Shown here piece after piece: positions 44,835 through 55,731 of a DNA stretch of 64,000 bases; position 1 is the stretch's first letter, and each line of letters starts with the position of its first letter. The notes beneath the pieces were generated by a model, which was not told the DNA's origin, did no database searches, and saw only the letters and a list, made by a program, of their open reading frames with translations. A program made the position numbers and the translations under genes. Source of the stretch: Amphibacillus marinus (GTDB taxonomy: Bacteria; Bacillota; Bacilli; Bacillales; Amphibacillaceae); the NCBI RefSeq assembly GCF_900110345.1, contig NZ_FODJ01000001.1, forward strand, positions 434,001 through 498,000, given 5' to 3'.

Positions 44835-45716
44835 CTATTCTATATTTTGTACTTGTTCTTTTATCTTTTCAAGTGCTGATTTTAATTCAATTACATATTC
44901 ACTTATGCGACTATCATTTGCCTTCGATCCAATTGTATTGGCTTCCCTCATTAATTCTTGAACAATAAAATCAAGCTTTCTACCTACTACGCCAGCTTGT
45001 GCTAATAAGCCTCTCGACTGACTAAGGTGGCTGTCAATCCGTACCAACTCTTCGGTTATGTCCCCCTTTTCAGCTAAGATCGCTAGTTCATGATAAAAGC
45101 GATCAGTATAGTCCAGCCCCTGGGTACTTAAAAGCAACTCCATCCGTTCTTTCATCCGTAAAAAATGCTGTTCTTTTACTTGACCGCGTAATTGAGTCAT
45201 CTGGTTGATCAAATTGTCTATTTGATTAAACCTGTCTTTAAGTTCTAAAGTTAGTTTACTGCCTTCAATCTTACGCATCTCATTAACTTGAACACAAGCC
45301 GTTTCTACAGCCGCTAAAATCGACGCGATAATCGGCTCATTTATCTGGTCAGCTTCTTTAATAGAGAAAGTATGATCAAAATCAGGAAGCTTGCTAATTA
45401 ATTGATTTGCATTGTCAGCATAATGACTGGATAGGTCATTAATAAATTGGTTGTACTGGTCAAGCATTGCCCAATTCGGTTTTAATGCCTGCGTTTTTAT
45501 TAGCTGTTGATCAATGTGAATGAATAGCTCCACTCTTCCGCGATTAAAGAATTTTTTAATAATTGGTTTAATCTGACTTTCAATCATTTGTAAGGAACGA
45601 TCAGCATTAACAACGATATCCAAAAAACGATGGTTGACTGTCTTAATTTCAATAACAGCTTCTCCATACTCCACACTGACAGTAACACTACCATAGCCAG
45701 TCATACTGTTCAACAC
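44835..45716 (-). CDS. yloC: YicC/YloC family endoribonuclease
   Basis: A 293-residue protein of the YicC family, members of which have endoribonuclease activity. The N-terminus LNSMTGYGSVTV, then IEIKTVNHRFLDI and the C-terminal DFIVQELMREANTIGSKAND, SEYVIELKSALEKIKEQVQN, are family signatures. The start is GTG 45716, after GAGGTGACTAATT. It leads the yicC-remA-gmk-rpoZ cluster. Confidence 0.95.
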   Translation of the reverse strand: MLNSMTGYGSVTVSVEYGEAVIEIKTVNHRFLDIVVNADRSLQMIESQIKPIIKKFFNRGRVELFIHIDQQLIKTQALKPNWAMLDQYNQFINDLSSHYADNANQLISKLPDFDHTFSIKEADQINEPIIASILAAVETACVQVNEMRKIEGSKLTLELKDRFNQIDNLINQMTQLRGQVKEQHFLRMKERMELLLSTQGLDYTDRFYHELAILAEKGDITEELVRIDSHLSQSRGLLAQAGVVGRKLDFIVQELMREANTIGSKANDSRISEYVIELKSALEKIKEQVQNIE

Positions 45717-45909
45717 AATTAGTCACCTCTTTAATTTATAATTCAGTCTAGCATAACACCCATTTTGACAAGTAACCTGCTTGTCATCAATTTTAGCTAT
45801 TTTTAAGTGGAATCTTTAGCTTTAACAACTTTCCAGTTTAATTAACTAAGCAATTCTTGTCAAATTGAAGCGTTTTTCAAACGTAGCTACATCAACTGAT
45901 ATTTTAAGT

Positions 45910-46285
45910 ACTCAACTTTCGCAGTTAAAAAAGGTGAACAACGCCAATGTCATTGCATAATAGCTAGAATTAAGTATAGAGCTTGACTATTGTCTCTAAA
46001 TAACTGATCCCAACTCAGTTTACGCTCAAGGCGTCAATGGATTCGCTTTTACCACGGGCACAGAAGCAACATACGTTTTAGCTCCTTAAGTCGCAAAAAC
46101 GGTGTAGCTCTAGCCAGGGCATCGCCTCGTGCCTGCAGAAAGCGAAGCTCCCTCACTTCCCAACGCGGAGTCGTTCTTCTGTCACAAAACTTACATGCAC
46201 TTAAACGTCTATATAAGTATGTAATTGGCTATTTAGACACTCAGAGCAATGGGTAGACTGTAATTTTACGCTGCGAAAGTTGAGT
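45910..46285. mobile_element. 376-bp miniature inverted-repeat element with 5-bp target duplication
   Basis: The ends are perfect 15-bp inverted repeats: ACTCAACTTTCGCAG at 45910-45924 and CTGCGAAAGTTGAGT at 46271-46285. TAAGT flanks both sides (45905-45909 and 46286-46290) and looks like a target-site duplication. There is no ORF for a transposase inside, so it would be moved in trans. The core (about 46043-46161) is an imperfect inverted structure with TTCGCTTT..GGGCAC on the left and GTGCCTGCAGAAAGCGAA on the right, resembling the core of the element at 10879-11138. Confidence 0.75.
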
Positions 46286-46406
46286 TAAGTAAAAATAAGC
46301 TCGGTAATTGATCAATACAAATACTAAAAAGAATGCTAAAGACCGCGATACCTAAGCATAAAACAAACTTACTCCTCACTTCTCTTTTTTCGTAGTTTAG
46401 TCGCTT

Positions 46407-46511
46407 TCATTGGATAATCATAACTATAATACAACCAAACATGATTATGTTTATGGCAAGCAAAGTATAGAACAGGATTGGCGAAAATTTACTTAATGCG
46501 TCGATATTCAT
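46407..46511 (-). CDS. Small hydrophobic membrane peptide (34 aa)
   Basis: An ATG ORF with the ribosome site GAGGTGAAGCTA encodes MNIDALSKFSPILFYTLLAI followed by NIIMFGCIIVMIIQ: a short polar N-terminus and one membrane helix. Its TGA overlaps the ATG of a 13-codon basic ORF (46369-46410, MKATKLRKKRSEE). A third GTG frame (46266-46379, 37 codons, hydrophobic) runs into the miniature element and ends in its repeat. I do not recognise the peptide. It lies downstream of the Ca2+ ATPase gene on the same strand, beyond a terminator. It could be a real micropeptide, a toxin-like peptide or a chance frame. Confidence 0.4.
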   Translation of the reverse strand: MNIDALSKFSPILFYTLLAINIIMFGCIIVMIIQ

Positions 46512-46679
46512 TAGCTTCACCTCTATTGGCTTTTAGCCAATTCCTCTCTTTAATAATTTTTCGGGTATCCAAAGATCCAGCACTAGTTTTGTCAATTAAT
46601 GATTCTGCCAGCGGCATTTAAGTTTACAGTACCATCTATTGCAGCAAATTAATACATTTTTTAACATCTTTTCACACAC

Positions 46680-46714
46680 AGAAAAAGATGTCACATAAAT
46701 GTAACATCTTTTTG
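46680..46714 (-). terminator. Bidirectional rho-independent terminator downstream of yloB
   Basis: AAAAAGATGTCACA / TGTAACATCTTTTT with a 4-nt loop (46682-46713; one mismatch). It gives a T-run on both strands. It is 120 bp past the yloB stop. Confidence 0.75.
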
Positions 46715-46835
46715 GCGCACCATTAATCATAATTATTCCAAATGCTAGGATCGCATTATCGTACTATCACAACAAGGTTATCTACAGATTAATGACTGCA
46801 AATTTTTATGAAAAAATCAAATAATCTACCTTTAA

Positions 46836-49481
46836 TTACCGCTTTGTAAAACTAAACACCAAGGTTGGAATTGAGCTGAGAAGGATAATGCCAAGCCAAT
46901 CTTTAAGCGATAATGATACGGTATAGAATAACGGTTGCAGTGGCGACCAATAAACAACGGCACATAATAACAGAACAGATGACAAGACGGCCATAATAAG
47001 ATATTTATTACCAAATGGATGACGATCAAATATTGATCGTGGGTTACGACAATCAAAGACATGAATTAATTGCGCCATAACGAGCGTACCGAATGCAATG
47101 GTACGAGCATACTCAAGTGATTGCTGGCCATTTTGATAGGCGAACAGAAAGGCAACAAACGTGACCATTCCAATTAGTAAGCCCCTAGAAATAATCTTAA
47201 ACCCTAGTCCTCTAGCAAATACCCCTTCTTTTACCGGTCTAGGGGGTTGCTCCATCAAGTCTTTTTCAGATTTATCTAAACCAAGCGCTAACGCTGGTAG
47301 ACCGTCAGTGACGAGGTTAACCCAGAGTATTTGTACAGGTAACAAGGGTAAAGGTAGCGCAAAGACCATCGCAAACAGCATGACAAGTATTTCCCCTGTA
47401 TTTGCACTTAACAGATAGCGAATAAATTTGCGAATATTTTCATAGATATTCCGTCCTTCTTCTACTGCGCCTACAATGGTACTGAAATTATCATCGAGCA
47501 AAATCAATTCAGATGCTTCCTTAGCCACATCCGTCCCTGTCACCCCCATGCTGATACCAATATCACTCACCTTTAATGCCGGTGCATCATTAATGCCATC
47601 CCCTGTCATCGCCACCACATGACCATTTTGTTGCAGTGCTTGAACAATACGGAGCTTGTCTTTAGGCGTAACGCGCGCGAATACGTAGGTTTCTTCGACT
47701 TGATTAATCAACTCTTCGTCAGATAAAACGGTTAGGTCGTGTCCAGTTAGTACTTTTCCTGATCGCGGCATCAGGTCAAGCTGTTGGGCAATTGCTCGCG
47801 CCGTGCTGGCATGATCGCCTGTAATCATGACCGTTTTGATACCTGCTTTCTTACATTGTTCAATTGCTTGTTTAGCCTCAGCCCGTGGCGGGTCCATAAT
47901 ACCGATTAAGCCAAGAAAGGTTAATCCACTTTCAAGTTCCTCATGATTGGCTGTAACACTGGCTCTGACAGGTTTGATACAAACAGCAATCGTTCGATAG
48001 GCTTGATTCGCCATCTTCTGAATCTGGTCTTCTATCCGCTTGCGTTGCACCTGATCAAAAGGTTGTGCCCGTCCACTCAATTCAATGCTACGAATGCGGT
48101 CGAGTAAAATATCTGGAGCACCCTTTACAATTGCAATATGCTGTTGATGCTCGTCCTGCATCACAACGGTCATCCGCTTACGATTTGAATCAAACGGCAC
48201 TTCATAAATGCGCCGTAACCCATTTCGCTCTACCAGATTTTGATCAAACTTTGTTGCCGCCATCAAGATAGCGGCTTCGGTAGGGTCGCCATCAATGACA
48301 TGTCCATCTGTACCTTCTTGCCAACGTGCATTGCTACACAACGTGCCATACGACAATAATTTAGCCAATCCATTAGGTAAGGCTGCTTTATTTTTATTCG
48401 TAAACTGTCCTGACACACTATACCCGCCACTCACATCGATTGACTGTTGATCAACATAGAGCTCAACAACCGTCATCTTATTCTCCGTCAACGTGCCAGT
48501 CTTATCTGAGCAAATAACCGTCGTACTACCGAGGGTTTCCACCGCACTTAGCTTGCGTACAATTGCCTTGCGCTTAATCATTCGCTGTACGCCAAGCGAT
48601 AAAACGACTGTTACAATTGCAGGCAATCCTTCTGGGATAACAGCAACCGCTAATGAAATACCTGCAAGGAACATTTGATAAGGCGGATGGCCGCGCCATA
48701 CACCAGCTAGTACAACAAGTGCGGTGAGCGCAATCGAAATGACAATTAACACCTTCCCAAGATGTTGCAGGCGTTTTTCTAGTGGTGTTTTTTGCGTTGG
48801 TGCTTTCACAATTAAGTCCGCTATCTGCCCGACCATTGTCTGCATTCCCGTTGCCACCACAACACCAACGCCATGTCCCGTCGATACAAGCGAGCCCATA
48901 AACGCCATATTATGTTGATCACCAAGACTCAGTTGATCCGCTTTGATCGCGTCACTTTTTTTCTCAACTGGTAACGATTCCCCTGTCAAAGCCGACTCTT
49001 CAACGGTAAGTTGAACACCTGACAAGATGCGGAGGTCAGCGACGATCCGATCACCACTTTTCACCTTCACAATATCGCCAACGACAACTTCTTGTGAGGG
49101 GATGTTTGTCCATTTACCATCTCTGAGGACATGTGCAATCGGTGTAGCCATTTCTCTTAGCTTAGCCAGTGATTTCTCCGCTTTACGTTCCTGAAAAAAA
49201 CCAAGCAAGCTATTAATTAGCACAATAATGAGAATGACCACCGCATCAATAACCTCACCAAGATAAGCGGCGATGCATGTTGCCACAAGAAGAACCATCA
49301 CCATAAAATCTTGGAATTGTTTGAAAAAGACAATGAGCCATCCTGATTGTTTTTGCTCTGTGAGCTGATTTTCACCGTATTTCTTCAACCTTTGCTGCGC
49401 GATAGTTTCAGAGAGGCCAGTTTGTGCATTGCTATTCGTTTGCTTTAATGTCTCTTGTGTCGTAAGTTCATACCAATTCAT
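46836..49481 (-). CDS. yloB: Cation-transporting P-type ATPase, Ca2+ type (YloB)
   Basis: SERCA-like P2A pump expected to export Ca2+. The start ATG 49481 follows GGGGG by 8 nt, giving 881 residues. Visible are the actuator loop LTGESLPVE, membrane helix M4 with [14 protein letters not shown] (Ca2+-binding EGLP), phosphorylation site [13 protein letters not shown] (Asp in DKTGT), ATP site KGAPD, hinge [12 protein letters not shown], and M5/M6 with [10 protein letters not shown] and [15 protein letters not shown]. There are about ten membrane helices. It is divergent from rqcH over a 90-bp gap, the same pair as yloB/yloA in B. subtilis. Confidence 0.95.
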   Translation of the reverse strand: MNWYELTTQETLKQTNSNAQTGLSETIAQQRLKKYGENQLTEQKQSGWLIVFFKQFQDFMVMVLLVATCIAAYLGEVIDAVVILIIVLINSLLGFFQERKAEKSLAKLREMATPIAHVLRDGKWTNIPSQEVVVGDIVKVKSGDRIVADLRILSGVQLTVEESALTGESLPVEKKSDAIKADQLSLGDQHNMAFMGSLVSTGHGVGVVVATGMQTMVGQIADLIVKAPTQKTPLEKRLQHLGKVLIVISIALTALVVLAGVWRGHPPYQMFLAGISLAVAVIPEGLPAIVTVVLSLGVQRMIKRKAIVRKLSAVETLGSTTVICSDKTGTLTENKMTVVELYVDQQSIDVSGGYSVSGQFTNKNKAALPNGLAKLLSYGTLCSNARWQEGTDGHVIDGDPTEAAILMAATKFDQNLVERNGLRRIYEVPFDSNRKRMTVVMQDEHQQHIAIVKGAPDILLDRIRSIELSGRAQPFDQVQRKRIEDQIQKMANQAYRTIAVCIKPVRASVTANHEELESGLTFLGLIGIMDPPRAEAKQAIEQCKKAGIKTVMITGDHASTARAIAQQLDLMPRSGKVLTGHDLTVLSDEELINQVEETYVFARVTPKDKLRIVQALQQNGHVVAMTGDGINDAPALKVSDIGISMGVTGTDVAKEASELILLDDNFSTIVGAVEEGRNIYENIRKFIRYLLSANTGEILVMLFAMVFALPLPLLPVQILWVNLVTDGLPALALGLDKSEKDLMEQPPRPVKEGVFARGLGFKIISRGLLIGMVTFVAFLFAYQNGQQSLEYARTIAFGTLVMAQLIHVFDCRNPRSIFDRHPFGNKYLIMAVLSSVLLLCAVVYWSPLQPLFYTVSLSLKDWLGIILLSSIPTLVFSFTKR

Positions 49482-49540
49482 CTGCCATTCCCCCATTAGA
49501 TTCACTCATTTGATTGATATGCATGTCCAAGTGAAATCAT

Positions 49541-49548
49541 GCTATAAT
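49541..49548 (+). promoter_or_regulatory. Extended -10 promoter of rqcH
   Basis: TG-C-TATAAT (TATAAT at 49543-49548) lies 23 bp before the ATG. No good -35 is seen at 17 bp, which suits an extended -10 promoter. Confidence 0.6.
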
Positions 49549-49571
49549 ATTAAGAGATGAGGTGATTTAGA

Positions 49572-51302
49572 ATGACTTTTGATGGTCTAGTAACACGCGC
49601 GATTGCAACTCAATTGCAGGAACAATTATATAGTGGACGTATTTTAAAACTTTATCAACCGACCCAAACTGAATTGGTTTTAACCATAAGGGCGTTTGGT
49701 AAGAATCACAGTCTACTACTCTCAGCACACCCAAGTTACGCACGTGTGCATCTAACAACTGATAGTTATAAAAACCCGACTACACCCCCAATGTTTTGTA
49801 TGCTGCTACGCAAGCACTTAGTGGGTAGTTTTATTGAGTCGGTTAAACAATACGAAAACGAGCGTATTATTGAGCTCACAGTACGCGGTAAGAATGAGAT
49901 TGGTGATGAAACAAGCAAGAAACTCATCATTGAGATTATGGGTAAGCACAGTAACGTCATTCTGGTTGATTACGATAAAGGACATATCCTAGATAGTCTC
50001 AAGCACTTGTCACCAAACCAGAACCGTCTACGGACGATTCTTCCTGGACAAATGTATACCTATCCGCAAAACCAAACCAAACATAATCCGTTCCGTTATC
50101 AAGATACATCGGCAATGGCTCCCCTCTTTTCAGAGCAGGAGTTGATAGAGACACAAGATCTGGTTACGACATTTATGGGAATCTCGCCATTAGTCGCCAA
50201 TGAGATATGTGAACGGTCAGCTTCTCATCATATGCGAGCGGTTCTCGATTCTTTTGACAAGGTACTTGAAGATGTGCGAGAAATGAGGCTCGAGCCTACC
50301 ATATACGCTGGAAAGAAAGAGCAATTCTATATCTTGCCGCTAACTACTGTGGGTGAACCAGTGGAACGTTTTACATCGATAAGTGAGATGCTTGATCATT
50401 TCTATTCAGATAAAGCCGAGCGTGATCGGGTCAAACAACAAGCCGGTGATCTTATTCGTCTCCTGACTAATGAGCGCGATAAAAATGTTCGAAAAATAAA
50501 GAAACAAGAACAAACATTGCAAAAAGCAGCGAAAGCGGATCGTTATCAGAAGAAAGGTGAGCTACTGACCGCGCACCTACATCTTGTCAAACAAGGCGAC
50601 AAATCTGTTACTGTTGTCGATTATTACGATCCCGATCAAGCTGAACTCACGATTGACCTTGATCCACAAAAGTCACCAAGTGAGAACGCACAGAGCTATT
50701 TCAAGACGTATCAAAAACTAAAAACATCCAAGCAAAAGCTGACGATTGAAATTGAGAAGGCTAATCAGGAGATTGCCTACCTCGATCAATTGATCCAACA
50801 GGTTGAAGTCGCGCGCGATGAGGATATTGAGGAAATTCGCGAAGAGTTACGTGAAGAAGGTTACTTAAAGACCAAAACAAAAGATAAAAAGAAACCAAAA
50901 AAACCAACTAAACCTGAACCCGCTCAATACTGGGCCACAGATGGCACGTTAATTTTAGTTGGAAAAAACAATAAACAAAATGAATATTTGACGATGCGTT
51001 TAGCGGATCGTCGCGATATTTGGCTGCACACCAAAGATATTCCCGGCTCCCATGTCGTGATTCGCTCGAGTCAACCAAGTGAAGACACATTAGCTGAAGC
51101 CGCTCAATTGGCTGCGCTGTTTAGTAAAGCAAGCCAGTCTTCTTCTGTACCTGTTGACTATACAGAAATCAGACATGTCAAGAAACCAAATGGTGCCAAG
51201 CCTGGCTATGTGACCTATGACAGTCAGAAAACATTATTCGTTAAACCTGACCAGCGTTATATTAAAGAGCTTGTGAAAAAATCAAAAGAAATGACGTCCT
51301 GA
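49572..51302 (+). CDS. rqcH: Ribosome quality control protein RqcH (NFACT, YloA/FbpA)
   Basis: Binds obstructed 50S-peptidyl-tRNA and recruits tRNA-Ala to add C-terminal alanine tails; earlier named fibronectin-binding protein. It has 576 residues. NFACT-N (about 1-265) begins MTFDGLVTRAIATQLQ; two helix-hairpin-helix-like segments and a long coiled coil follow (about 275-425). NFACT-R at the C-terminus contains WLHTKDIPGSHVVIRS and PGYVTYDSQKTLFVKP. AGGTGA is the ribosome site. Confidence 0.95.
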   Translation: MTFDGLVTRAIATQLQEQLYSGRILKLYQPTQTELVLTIRAFGKNHSLLLSAHPSYARVHLTTDSYKNPTTPPMFCMLLRKHLVGSFIESVKQYENERIIELTVRGKNEIGDETSKKLIIEIMGKHSNVILVDYDKGHILDSLKHLSPNQNRLRTILPGQMYTYPQNQTKHNPFRYQDTSAMAPLFSEQELIETQDLVTTFMGISPLVANEICERSASHHMRAVLDSFDKVLEDVREMRLEPTIYAGKKEQFYILPLTTVGEPVERFTSISEMLDHFYSDKAERDRVKQQAGDLIRLLTNERDKNVRKIKKQEQTLQKAAKADRYQKKGELLTAHLHLVKQGDKSVTVVDYYDPDQAELTIDLDPQKSPSENAQSYFKTYQKLKTSKQKLTIEIEKANQEIAYLDQLIQQVEVARDEDIEEIREELREEGYLKTKTKDKKKPKKPTKPEPAQYWATDGTLILVGKNNKQNEYLTMRLADRRDIWLHTKDIPGSHVVIRSSQPSEDTLAEAAQLAALFSKASQSSSVPVDYTEIRHVKKPNGAKPGYVTYDSQKTLFVKPDQRYIKELVKKSKEMTS

Positions 51303-51327
51303 TGATAGGATGTCATTTCTTTTATTT
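51288..51327 (+). terminator. Rho-independent terminator of rqcH
   Basis: AAATGACGTCC / AGGATGTCATTT (51289-51319, one wobble) includes the rqcH stop codon and is followed by CTTTTATTT. Confidence 0.75.
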
Positions 51328-51372
51328 AAACGCATTTAATTCAAAGATTGCATTCATGTTATTTAACCGTGC

Positions 51373-51861
51373 CTATTGGGACTCTTTCTTTCGTAAAAAG
51401 AAATAATTAAGTACAATTAAAATGCCTAGCTGAAGCAGACTCCTTTGAATAAAATGATTTTTTTCTAGACTTATGATATTTACAATCGGTTCTAAGCCAA
51501 TATTTATAAAATGAAAACAAGCAATATCATAAATTATAATCACAAAAATGGCGAAAATGTATACACGACTAAATTGACCTGTTATCAATTGAAAGGTTAA
51601 GACAACTAAAAATATGATCAATGAACCCATTATAAAAGATACACAGTGGGTCAACACTACTCTGAAAAGTTGAGCATAATCTGAACGCTGATTAAAGTCA
51701 ACTAAGCTAAGTGCGAAATAAACACTAATAAGTAAAAGGTAATGAACGGCTAATGCAACCACTGAATTAATCAATTGAATTACATACCATTTTAATCTTG
51801 ATCCAACTCTTACAAGTACATCTTGTTTAAAATTCTTTTGGTGGAGTGGATGTATATTTAC
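51373..51861 (-). pseudogene. 5'-truncated multi-pass membrane protein (ABC-permease-like)
   Basis: The frame is open from a TGA at 51862-51864 down to 51373 but has no ATG or GTG near its upstream end. The first possible start is TTG 51774, which has no ribosome site and would give 133 residues. The in-frame sequence before it, QDVLVRVGSRLKWYVIQLIN, looks coding and recalls the RxGSRxKW segment of small ABC-2-type permeases linked to peptide export or immunity (DUF2705-like; inference). About four membrane helices follow and it ends NYFFLRKKESQ. The likeliest reading is a remnant of a longer permease that lost its N-terminus and its ATPase partner. Confidence 0.5.
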
Positions 51862-51969
51862 TCATTATGAAGGTATATATTTGTAAAAATAATGATTTCT
51901 TACCTACACAGATGAATTTACATAACTAATTTAGTATAATTATAGAAAAAATATCCAAAGGAGAAACAA

Positions 51970-52470
51970 ATGATTTTTTTAGAAAAAGTAACCGACGATA
52001 ATATAGACGAACTTATAGCACTAAAAGTTGCGGAAAATCAAATAAAATTCATAGCAACTACTAACCTAAGATGCCTAGCAGACGCATATGTTTTTAACCA
52101 AGATGGCATACCAACGACTACCTTTGCCATTTACGCTGATAAAATTGTGGTTGGTTTTGTGATGTATATTTATGATACGCTGGATCACGAATCATTTAGA
52201 AGCGAAATATTCTATGGGAAGAAGTGCTATTTCATTTGGCATTTCATGATCGACAAGAGATATCAAGGGCTAGGGTATGGTAATCTTTCTTTCAAAAAAA
52301 TTCTGTTAAATATTGAAAATTGCTCAAATAGGGAAGCTGAATATGTCGCGCTCTTCTACGCTAAAAATAACAGTAAGGCTGAGCGACTGTGCACTTCATT
52401 CGGCTTCGATACTACAACAATTACTCAAGAAAATTCAAGGTTTGCAATAAAAAAATTAGATTGGAAATAA
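51970..52470 (+). CDS. GNAT family N-acetyltransferase (BltD/spermine-acetyltransferase-like)
   Basis: A 166-residue acetyl-CoA-dependent acetyltransferase. The core CYFIWHFMIDKRYQGLGYGN holds the Q-x-x-G-x-G cofactor loop, and AERLCTSFGFDTT is the usual C-terminal motif. The FIWHFMID pattern recalls polyamine acetyltransferases of the BltD group; the substrate is uncertain. The ribosome site AAAGGAGAAACAA is good and TATAAT lies at 51935-51940. It is AT-richer than the neighbouring core genes and sits between a permease remnant and the pyr operon, so it looks accessory. Confidence 0.85.
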   Translation: MIFLEKVTDDNIDELIALKVAENQIKFIATTNLRCLADAYVFNQDGIPTTTFAIYADKIVVGFVMYIYDTLDHESFRSEIFYGKKCYFIWHFMIDKRYQGLGYGNLSFKKILLNIENCSNREAEYVALFYAKNNSKAERLCTSFGFDTTTITQENSRFAIKKLDWK

Positions 52471-52749
52471 TTTTAACTCAAGAGGATTTCTATAAAATCA
52501 GTCTCGCAAACTTGTAAAAGGGAGAATCATAAACAAGAGGCCAAGGAAGTACTGAAACAAAGCGTTTTAAAGATATGAAGTAATGGTATCACAAGGTTCA
52601 AAACGATATTAATAAAAAAGCTCCCTAGCATTTAATAGTCTAATAACCACTAAATAGCTAGGAAGCAAAAATTCAGATACTCTATCTTTCATCTATTGAA
52701 CACACTAGATTCTGTGTTCAACTTATACCTATTGCAATCATTTCTCACC
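52471..52749. other. Intergenic region GNAT-pyrE
   Basis: About 280 bp. It holds the pyr operon terminator. A short plus-strand frame at 52526-52552 reads I-N-K-R-P-R-K-Y then stop, which recalls the end of IS30-type transposases (NNRPRKxL), but it is too short to call. Confidence 0.4.
52613..52666 (-). terminator. Rho-independent terminator of the pyr operon
   Basis: Minus strand GCTTCCTAGC ... GCTAGGGAGC (arms 52657-52666 and 52620-52629, one mismatch), with extra pairing of TATTTAGT/ACTATTAAAT-like bases inside the loop, then TTTTTT. It is 84 bp past the pyrE stop. Confidence 0.75.
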
Positions 52750-53364
52750 CTACCCCAATTGATCGCGCCATTCAATCAATTCTGTTCCTTCTGACTCGGT
52801 GATCTTTTGCTCACCAATCAAGTGGGCAACCAATTGATCGAAATTAGCTAATGTTTGATAAGGGACATGCTTGCTTTCAAAAGCTGCCTTCGCTTTTTTC
52901 AGTCCATAGCTAAAGATTGCAAGAACGTTGACAACTTTAGCGCCGGCTGCTTCAATCGCTTGAACAGTTTCTAAGACAGATCCACCTGTTGAGATTAAAT
53001 CCTCAATCACGACAACTTTGTCACCAGGTTTGATAACTCCTTCTATTTGATTCCCTTTTCCGTGCGCTTTTGCTTTGGCGCGAACATAGGCCATCGGTAG
53101 ATCGCGTGCATTTGCTAACCAAGCTGCATGTGGGATACCTGCTGTCGCACATCCTGCAATGACATCGATGTTCGCATCGGCTAGAACGTCTTGAAAGCCG
53201 TTTGTGATTAACTGACGAACATGTGGATAGGACATAGTTAAACGATTATCACAGTAAATCGGTGAATGAATACCTGATGTCCAGACGAACGAACGGTCCG
53301 TTTTAATCTGAACGGCTTTAATTTCATATAGTGAACGAACAATTTGCTTTGCTAAATTAGTCAT
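52750..53364 (-). CDS. pyrE: Orotate phosphoribosyltransferase
   Basis: Adds PRPP to orotate to form OMP. The start ATG 53364 follows AAGGAGTGGAACC, giving 204 residues; the longer frame is a pyrF shadow. Motifs are WTSGIHSPIYCDNR, YVRAKAKAHGKGNQIEG and the PRPP loop VVVIEDLISTGGSVLE. It overlaps pyrF by 8 bp and is last in the operon. Confidence 0.97.
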   Translation of the reverse strand: MTNLAKQIVRSLYEIKAVQIKTDRSFVWTSGIHSPIYCDNRLTMSYPHVRQLITNGFQDVLADANIDVIAGCATAGIPHAAWLANARDLPMAYVRAKAKAHGKGNQIEGVIKPGDKVVVIEDLISTGGSVLETVQAIEAAGAKVVNVLAIFSYGLKKAKAAFESKHVPYQTLANFDQLVAHLIGEQKITESEGTELIEWRDQLG

Positions 53365-54058
53365 GGTTCCACTCCTTAAGTGCATCTTGATACGCATTTC
53401 TTGGTTGCGCTGCTTTTGTGATACTTCTGCCAATTACAATTGCGTCAGCACCAAGTGACCGAGCGTGTGCTGGTGTTGCGACTCTTTTTTGGTCATCATG
53501 TGCCGATGTGTCCAGGCGAATACCTGGTGTCATGGTTAGAAAATCGTCCCCACAAGCGGCCTTTAGTTGACCAACTTCATGGGCAGAGCAAACAACACCA
53601 TCTGCGCCACCTGATTGAGCAAGTTTAGATAACTGGACGACTGTGTCTTGTAAACCTGTCGTGATCGTTAGCTGATCAGATAAGCTTGATTCGTCCATCG
53701 TTGTTAAGATCGTCACAGCAAGTAATTTCGTTTCTCGCGACTGTTGTTCCACAAGTCCTTGCTTAGCGGCTTTAATCATCTCTCGACCACCAAATGCGTG
53801 GACATTGACATAATCCACATCTAACCTCGCAATCTGTTTCATTGCTTTATAGACGGTTGTCGGAATGTCATGTAACTTCAGATCAAGAAAGACATGCTGG
53901 CCTCGATCACGAAGGCGCTTAACCACGTTTACTCCTTCACGATAGAAGAGTTCCATGCCAACCTTAACAGGAATATCAGTTAATTGATTGACCGTTAGGA
54001 AACGATCTGCTTCCTCCCATGAATGAAAGTCTAGTGCTAGGTACATACCATTCGTCAT
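53357..54058 (-). CDS. pyrF: Orotidine 5'-phosphate decarboxylase
   Basis: Forms UMP from OMP. It has 233 residues in a TIM barrel. The catalytic region is VFLDLKLHDIPTTVYKAM (D-x-K-x-x-D), and the phosphate site is MTPGIRL and VIGRSI. The ribosome site AAGGGG lies in the end of pyrD, 3 bp away. Confidence 0.97.
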   Translation of the reverse strand: MTNGMYLALDFHSWEEADRFLTVNQLTDIPVKVGMELFYREGVNVVKRLRDRGQHVFLDLKLHDIPTTVYKAMKQIARLDVDYVNVHAFGGREMIKAAKQGLVEQQSRETKLLAVTILTTMDESSLSDQLTITTGLQDTVVQLSKLAQSGGADGVVCSAHEVGQLKAACGDDFLTMTPGIRLDTSAHDDQKRVATPAHARSLGADAIVIGRSITKAAQPRNAYQDALKEWNHD

Positions 54059-54061
54059 CTG

Positions 54062-55730
<1,669 letters not shown>

Positions 55731-55731
<1 letters not shown>

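Larger units (their letters stand above)
45717..46835. other. 1.1-kb gap yicC-yloB
   Basis: The longest gap in the window. It contains a miniature inverted-repeat element (45910-46285), a cluster of tiny hydrophobic ORFs on the minus strand (46266-46511) and a bidirectional terminator (46680-46714). The stretch 46512-46679 holds TTGACA on the minus strand with only a weak TTGGAT after 17 bp, and a small hairpin TTGGCT/AGCCAA just before the 34-codon ORF. Confidence 0.6.

Noticed and set aside
46832-47062. 76-codon minus-strand frame at the end of yloB
   Set aside because: It is an out-of-frame shadow of the well-conserved YloB C-terminus.
52526-52555. INKRPRKY frame recalling the end of an IS30-type transposase
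   Set aside because: Eight residues are too few to support a relic, and no inverted repeats or other transposase parts were found nearby.
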